A DNA stretch of 64,000 bases from Streptomyces sp. CNH099 (GTDB lineage: Bacteria; Actinomycetota; Actinomycetes; Streptomycetales; Streptomycetaceae), in NCBI GenBank assembly GCA_000514715.1, contig AZWL01000024.1, positions 1 through 64,000 on the forward strand, read 5' to 3'. Shown one piece after another: positions 59,906 to 64,000 of this stretch (position 1 is its first letter; every line of letters starts with the position of its first letter). Made by a program: the position numbers and the translations under genes. The notes beneath the pieces are model-generated. The model was not told the origin of the DNA and did no database searches. It saw nothing but the letters and a program-made list of their open reading frames with translations.

Positions 59906-61324
59906 TCACGGCCGGAGCGACTGCTCGCGCAGTTCCTTCTTCGTCACCTTGTCCAGCCCGCTGTCGTACGCGGCCAGCGGCTTCGCCTTCGAGGTGCCGG
60001 TCTCGGCCTCGACGTCGGCCCAGTCGAGGATCCGCTCCGTCGCCTTGGCGCGCTGCGCCTCCGGCAGCTGGCTGACCCGCGCGCCGTGGTTCGCGCCCGG
60101 CGCGGTGTAGACGTACGAGTCCCGCGCGCCCCGCCCGAGGCGGAACGGCTCGGCGCCCCACGGGTCGTTCTCGCCGTAGACGAACAGCATCCGGCGGGCG
60201 TTCTTGCGCACCCAGCGGTCGATGTCGTTCATCACCCACGGCTTGAAGCGCATGTCGATGTCGCGCGGGACGAAGTTCCGCGGCGGCAGGTAGCCGTAGC
60301 GGCTCAGGTCCTTCAGGTGCGGCAGCTGGATCGTGGGCGCGCCCAGCTCGGTGCCCGCCTGGTAGTAGTAGGGCGTGTACGGCGCGAGCCCCTGGTCGCT
60401 GTAGAAGGACCAGCCGGCGATGGCGTCCACGTAGTCGTAGAGTCCCTGGTCGGAAATGGTGGCGGCGTCCGGCACGTCGGCGCAGTCGGCGGCCGAGCTG
60501 TACTGCCAGAAGCCCCACACGAGGTCGAGGACGGTCGCCTCGAACGCCTTGTCCAGGCTGCCGACCGTGGTGAAGGTGGCGCCCGACTCCGCGGCCCAGG
60601 CCGCGTACTTCTCCGACAGCGCGTCCCGCCGCACCAGCGCCTCGCGCTGCACGGCGTTGAGCGCGTCCCGGCACTCCTTGGTCCCGACCCGCTCGAAGAA
60701 CCGGTCGTAGGCCGCGTCCTCCCTGTTCACCACGTCGTTCGGCGCGACGTACGCGACGACGCCGTCCATGTCGCGCGGGTAGAAGCGCTCGTAGTACGTG
60801 GCGGTCATGCCGCCCTTGCTGCCGCCGGTGGCCAGCCAGTTCTCGTCGTAGACGTCGTTCAGGGCCCGGAAGATGCGGTGCTGGTCGCTGGCGGCCTGCC
60901 AGATGTCGAGCTTCTTCCAGTCCGCGGGGTCGGGCCGGGAGGGGGTGAAGAACCGGTACTCCATGGAGACCTGGTTGCCGTCCACGATCTGTGTCGGCTC
61001 GCTGCGCGACGGCCTGGTGGAGACGTCGTAGCCGCTGGTGGAGAAGACGGTGGGCCGGTCGGTGTCCTTGTGCAGCACGGTGAGCCGCTGCTGGAAGGTC
61101 CGGCCGTGCGGCCTGTGGTGGTCGACGGGCTGTGTGTAGTTCAGAACGAAGTAGCGGTAGCCGTCGACCGGCTTCTCCTCGATCAGGCTCATGCCGTCGA
61201 TCGAGAGGAGCCGGTCCTTGATGTCGGTCCCGTCCGCGGTGGCGGCCGCGACCGGTGAACTGCCCAGCCCCGCCGTGCCGGTGAGCACGGCCAGACTCAG
61301 CAGCCATCCGAGCGTCCTGCGCAT
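59906..61324 (-). CDS. secreted S28-family serine peptidase (prolyl tri/tetrapeptidyl aminopeptidase type)
   Basis: A 472-residue secreted peptidase with a signal peptide (about 1-28). The nucleophile elbow is ATGGSKGGM with Ser169; the acid is in GENDPWG and the His in GANHGA, as in the Streptomyces S28 enzymes that release proline-containing tri- and tetrapeptides from peptide N-termini. YFVLNYTQPVDH near residue 60 is the family start. GGGGAGGGAAG precedes the ATG at 61324. It is monocistronic, convergent with LysR. Confidence 0.9.
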   Translation of the reverse strand: MRRTLGWLLSLAVLTGTAGLGSSPVAAATADGTDIKDRLLSIDGMSLIEEKPVDGYRYFVLNYTQPVDHHRPHGRTFQQRLTVLHKDTDRPTVFSTSGYDVSTRPSRSEPTQIVDGNQVSMEYRFFTPSRPDPADWKKLDIWQAASDQHRIFRALNDVYDENWLATGGSKGGMTATYYERFYPRDMDGVVAYVAPNDVVNREDAAYDRFFERVGTKECRDALNAVQREALVRRDALSEKYAAWAAESGATFTTVGSLDKAFEATVLDLVWGFWQYSSAADCADVPDAATISDQGLYDYVDAIAGWSFYSDQGLAPYTPYYYQAGTELGAPTIQLPHLKDLSRYGYLPPRNFVPRDIDMRFKPWVMNDIDRWVRKNARRMLFVYGENDPWGAEPFRLGRGARDSYVYTAPGANHGARVSQLPEAQRAKATERILDWADVEAETGTSKAKPLAAYDSGLDKVTKKELREQSLRP

Positions 61325-61400
61325 CTTCCCTCCCCGGGTTCACAATGACCCTCGGAACCTAGCCGTGTTGGCCGCCCCGGACCAGAACGCCGAGCCCACC

Positions 61401-61417
61401 TGTGGATAACTATCCAC
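61401..61417. promoter_or_regulatory. GTGGATA/TATCCAC palindrome with DnaA-box match
   Basis: GTGGATA-AC-TATCCAC (61402-61417) has perfect 7-bp arms, about 80 bp upstream of the aminopeptidase start. The left half read on minus is TTATCCACA, an exact DnaA-box 9-mer (61401-61409). Confidence 0.45.
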
Positions 61418-61543
61418 GGATTGCGCTGCTTCGATTACGCTGTGTAGCGGGAAATTCGGACGGGCAGGGCAGGAAAGGGAAGGCGGGGGCGGGGGCGGGG
61501 GCGGACGATGCGGCACGACCACCCGGGAGGACTTCGTCGACGG

Positions 61544-64000
61544 CTACGCCGGCTGCGCCGCCGGTTCCACCGAGCCCGCGTAGGTCCGCCACAGCTCCGC
61601 GTACCGGCCGCCCCGGGCGAGCAGTTCCTCGTGGGTGCCGTCCTCGGTCGCCCGGCCGTGGTCGAGGACCACGACGCGGTCGGCGCGGGCCGCCGTGGTC
61701 AGCCGGTGGGCGACGACGAGGGTGGTGCGGCGGCCCGCGAGGCGGTCGGTGGCGCTGTTGACCGCGGCCTCGGTGGCGAGGTCGAGGGCGGCGGTGGCCT
61801 CGTCGAGGAGCAGGATGTCGGGGTCGACCAGCTCGGCGCGGGCGAGGGCGATGAGCTGGCGCTGGCCGGCGGAGAGGTTGCGGCCGCGTTCGGCCACGTC
61901 GTGGAGGTAGCCGCCGGGCAGCGAGGCGATCATGTCGTGCGCGCCCACGGCGCGCGCGGCGGCCTCGACCCGGGCGTCGTCGGCGTCGGGCCGGCCGTAG
62001 GCGATGGCGTCGCGGACGGTGCCGGAGAAGAGGTACGACTCCTGGGGGACGACGCCGAGGCGCTGGCGGTAGCCGGTGAGGTCGAGTTCGCGCAGGTCGG
62101 CGCCGTCGACGCGGACGGCGCCGCGGGTCGGGTCGTAGAACCGCGCGGCCAGCTTGACCAGCGTCGACTTGCCGGCGCCGGTCTCGCCGACGAACGCGAC
62201 GGTCTGGCCGGCCGGGATCGTCAGGTCGAGCCCGGTCAGCGCCGCCTCGGCGGCGCCGTCGGCCTGCCCGTCGTACGCGAAGTGCACGTCGTCGAACGTG
62301 ATCTCGCCGCGCAGCCGCCCGACCGGCCGCGGCCGCGGGGGCGGCGGTGTGGAGGGCTCCTCGTGCAGGAGTTCCCGGATGCGGCCGAGCGCGACGGCCG
62401 CCTGCTGGTAGCCGTCGAAGACCTGGGAGAGCTGCTGCACGGGGGCGAAGAACAGGTCGATGTACAGCAGGTATGCCACCAGCGCGCCCGCGGTGAGCGT
62501 GCCCGCGGCCACCCGGTCCGAGCCGATCGCCAGCACGCCCACGGTGGCGAAGGAGGCGAGGAGCTGCACGAAGGGGAAGTAGACCGATATGAGCCACTGG
62601 CCGCGCACCCGCGCCCGGCGGTAGCCGTCGCTGCGCTCGGCGAACCGTGCGGCGCCGCCGTTCTCGCGGCGGAACGCCTGCACGATGCGCAGCCCGGCGA
62701 CCGACTCCTGCAGGTCGCCGTTGACGACGCTGACGCGCTCGCGCGCCAGCTCGTACGCCTTGACGCTCTGCCGGCGGAAGAAGAACGTGCCCACGATCAG
62801 CGGCGGCAGGGTGGCGAAGACGACCAGGGCCAGCTGGAGGTCGATGACCAGCAGCGCGACCAGGATGCCGAAGAAGGTCAGCAGCGAGACGACGGCGGTG
62901 ACCAGGCCGGTCTGCAGGAACGTGGACAGGGCGTCCACGTCCGTGGTCATCCGGGTCATGATCTTGCCGGTCAGATGGCGCTCGTAGTAGTCGAGGCCGA
63001 GCCGCTGGAGCTGGGCGAATATCTTGACGCGCAGCGCGTAGAGCACCCGCTCGCCGGTGCGGCCGGTGAGCCGGGTCGCGCCGACCTGGGCGGCCCACTG
63101 GCCGAGCACGACGACGAGCGCGAGCCCCGCGGCGGTCCACACGGCGCCGAGCGAGAGCTGCTGGACGCCTTCGTCGATGCCGTGCCGGATGAGGACGGGC
63201 AGCAGCAGCCCGGCGATCGCGTCGCCGGCGACGAAGAGGAGCGCGACGGCCAGCGGGGCGCCGAAGCCGCGCAGCAGGCGGCGCAGCCCGTACGACTCCT
63301 CCGCCGCCTCGGCGCGGTCCTCGTCCACCCCGGGGGCGTCGGTGGCGGGCGGCAGGGCGGCGACCTTGGCCAGCAGCTCGGGGCTGCCGGGCGAGCCGGC
63401 GAGCATGCCGGCGAAGCCGGAGGGATCGCCGGCGGAGGCGGTGGAGTTGCCGCCGGCGGCGGTGCTCTGCTCGCCGGTCTCCTTGCGCACCCACAGGCCG
63501 GGGGTGACGCCCTCGACGCTGGCGTGGGTGTCGGCGGCGGCCTGGCCGGCCGGGTCGCGCTCCCGGTCCGCCAGCTCGTCCGGGTCCGTCAGCAGCCGGC
63601 GGTACAGCGGACAGCGGGCCTGCAGCTCCTCGTGGGTGCCGACGTCGACCAGCCGGCCGCCGTCGAGGACGGCGATGCGGTCGGCGAGCGCCAGGGTGGA
63701 CCGGCGGTGGGCGATGAGCAGCGTGGTGCGGCCGGCCATGACGCTCTTGAGCGCCTCGTGGATCTCGTGCTCGACGCGGGCGTCGACCGCGGAGGTGGCG
63801 TCGTCCAGCAGCAGCAGCCGGGGGTCGGTGAGGATCGCGCGGGCCAGCGCGATGCGCTGGCGCTGGCCGCCGGAGAGGGTCATGCCCTGTTCGCCGACGA
63901 CGGTGTCGTAGCCCTCCGGGAGGCCGCCGGCCGGGCCGCCGTCGCCGGCGTCGCCGTCTCCGCTGCCGCCGCCGTTGCCCAGGTCCGTGATGAAACCGTC
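61544..64000 (-). CDS. fused ABC exporter (two TMD-NBD halves), 5' end cut by window edge
   Basis: The C-terminal 818 or so residues of a tandem ABC exporter are visible; the N-terminal TMD and Walker A of the first half lie beyond the window. The first NBD carries LSGGQRQR and Walker B LLLLDDATSAVD; the second half has six helices, Walker A GETGAGKSTLV, signature LSAGQRQL and Walker B ILLLDEATAALD. So the site built by Walker B of NBD1 and the signature of NBD2 is degenerate (Asp for Glu, LSAGQ for LSGGQ) while the other is canonical, as in heterodimeric exporters. The substrate is unknown; multidrug or lipid export is usual. It may share a transcript with genes to the right. Confidence 0.88.
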   Translation of the reverse strand, partial: DGFITDLGNGGGSGDGDAGDGGPAGGLPEGYDTVVGEQGMTLSGGQRQRIALARAILTDPRLLLLDDATSAVDARVEHEIHEALKSVMAGRTTLLIAHRRSTLALADRIAVLDGGRLVDVGTHEELQARCPLYRRLLTDPDELADRERDPAGQAAADTHASVEGVTPGLWVRKETGEQSTAAGGNSTASAGDPSGFAGMLAGSPGSPELLAKVAALPPATDAPGVDEDRAEAAEESYGLRRLLRGFGAPLAVALLFVAGDAIAGLLLPVLIRHGIDEGVQQLSLGAVWTAAGLALVVVLGQWAAQVGATRLTGRTGERVLYALRVKIFAQLQRLGLDYYERHLTGKIMTRMTTDVDALSTFLQTGLVTAVVSLLTFFGILVALLVIDLQLALVVFATLPPLIVGTFFFRRQSVKAYELARERVSVVNGDLQESVAGLRIVQAFRRENGGAARFAERSDGYRRARVRGQWLISVYFPFVQLLASFATVGVLAIGSDRVAAGTLTAGALVAYLLYIDLFFAPVQQLSQVFDGYQQAAVALGRIRELLHEEPSTPPPPRPRPVGRLRGEITFDDVHFAYDGQADGAAEAALTGLDLTIPAGQTVAFVGETGAGKSTLVKLAARFYDPTRGAVRVDGADLRELDLTGYRQRLGVVPQESYLFSGTVRDAIAYGRPDADDARVEAAARAVGAHDMIASLPGGYLHDVAERGRNLSAGQRQLIALARAELVDPDILLLDEATAALDLATEAAVNSATDRLAGRRTTLVVAHRLTTAARADRVVVLDHGRATEDGTHEELLARGGRYAELWRTYAGSVEPAAQPA

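Overview
The window reads as a chromosomal segment of a Streptomyces-type actinomycete. Evidence: very high G+C with strong third-position G/C bias, frequent GTG starts, 4-nt start/stop overlaps, many one-gene regulator/target pairs, and family content typical of Streptomyces (PpgK, BTAD/SARP, PucR, DUF993, DUF3500, S28 aminopeptidase, M28 aminopeptidase, PanD, MmsA, citrate synthase). No insertion sequence, phage block or CRISPR array is visible. The two ends cut a tRNA-Arg(TCT) (left) and a fused ABC exporter (right).

Layout. 1-5.2 kb: tRNA end, MMPL exporter, MDR reductase, and a methyltransferase divergent from an XRE-cupin regulator across a perfect palindrome. 5.2-7.2 kb: Tat-exported MBL hydrolase divergent from an AraC regulator. 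7.3-10.8 kb: an FAD monooxygenase-like gene overlapped by an adenylosuccinate-lyase-superfamily gene. This is the arrangement of the aspartate-nitrosuccinate (CreE/CreD, FzmM/FzmL) nitrite-forming pathway and is the main candidate for something new here. 11-19.3 kb: VOC protein, UvrA-like resistance ATPase coupled to an AraC-type HTH, DUF3500, flavodoxin-like protein, PPOX-fold protein, and a SARP/BTAD regulator whose upstream region holds two 10-bp direct repeats with 11-bp periodicity. 19.4-25.5 kb: alpha/beta hydrolase, S1 protease with Thr in place of the catalytic Ser, and an MMPL-histidine kinase-response regulator operon. 25.5-34.7 kb: BCCT transporter, polyphosphate glucokinase, M28 aminopeptidase, MarR/YceI pair, panD, polysaccharide deacetylase, cupin protein, TPM-like membrane protein. 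34.7-48 kb: APC permease, DedA, PucR regulator, VWA lipoprotein, mmsA, small HTH protein, MMPL/TetR pair, CsoR-boxed copper chaperone, citrate synthase. 48-64 kb: RecD2 helicase, DUF937 protein, a LacI-controlled three-gene sugar/polyol-type catabolic operon, MarR-GNAT fusion, second sugar-phosphate isomerase, EamA/LysR pair, S28 aminopeptidase, asymmetric ABC exporter.

How the parts work together. Several regulator/target pairs carry readable operators: XRE-cupin, MarR/YceI, TetR/MMPL, MarR-GNAT, and LacI/Gfo-Idh. The LacI-type core GAAAGCGCTT of the sugar operon recurs directly before the cupin gene 22 kb away, which suggests a shared regulon. Three MMPL exporters, the UvrA-like ATPase and the ABC exporter give the region an efflux and self-protection flavour. 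All functional calls rest on reading translated sequence and remembered family motifs; no database search was possible.
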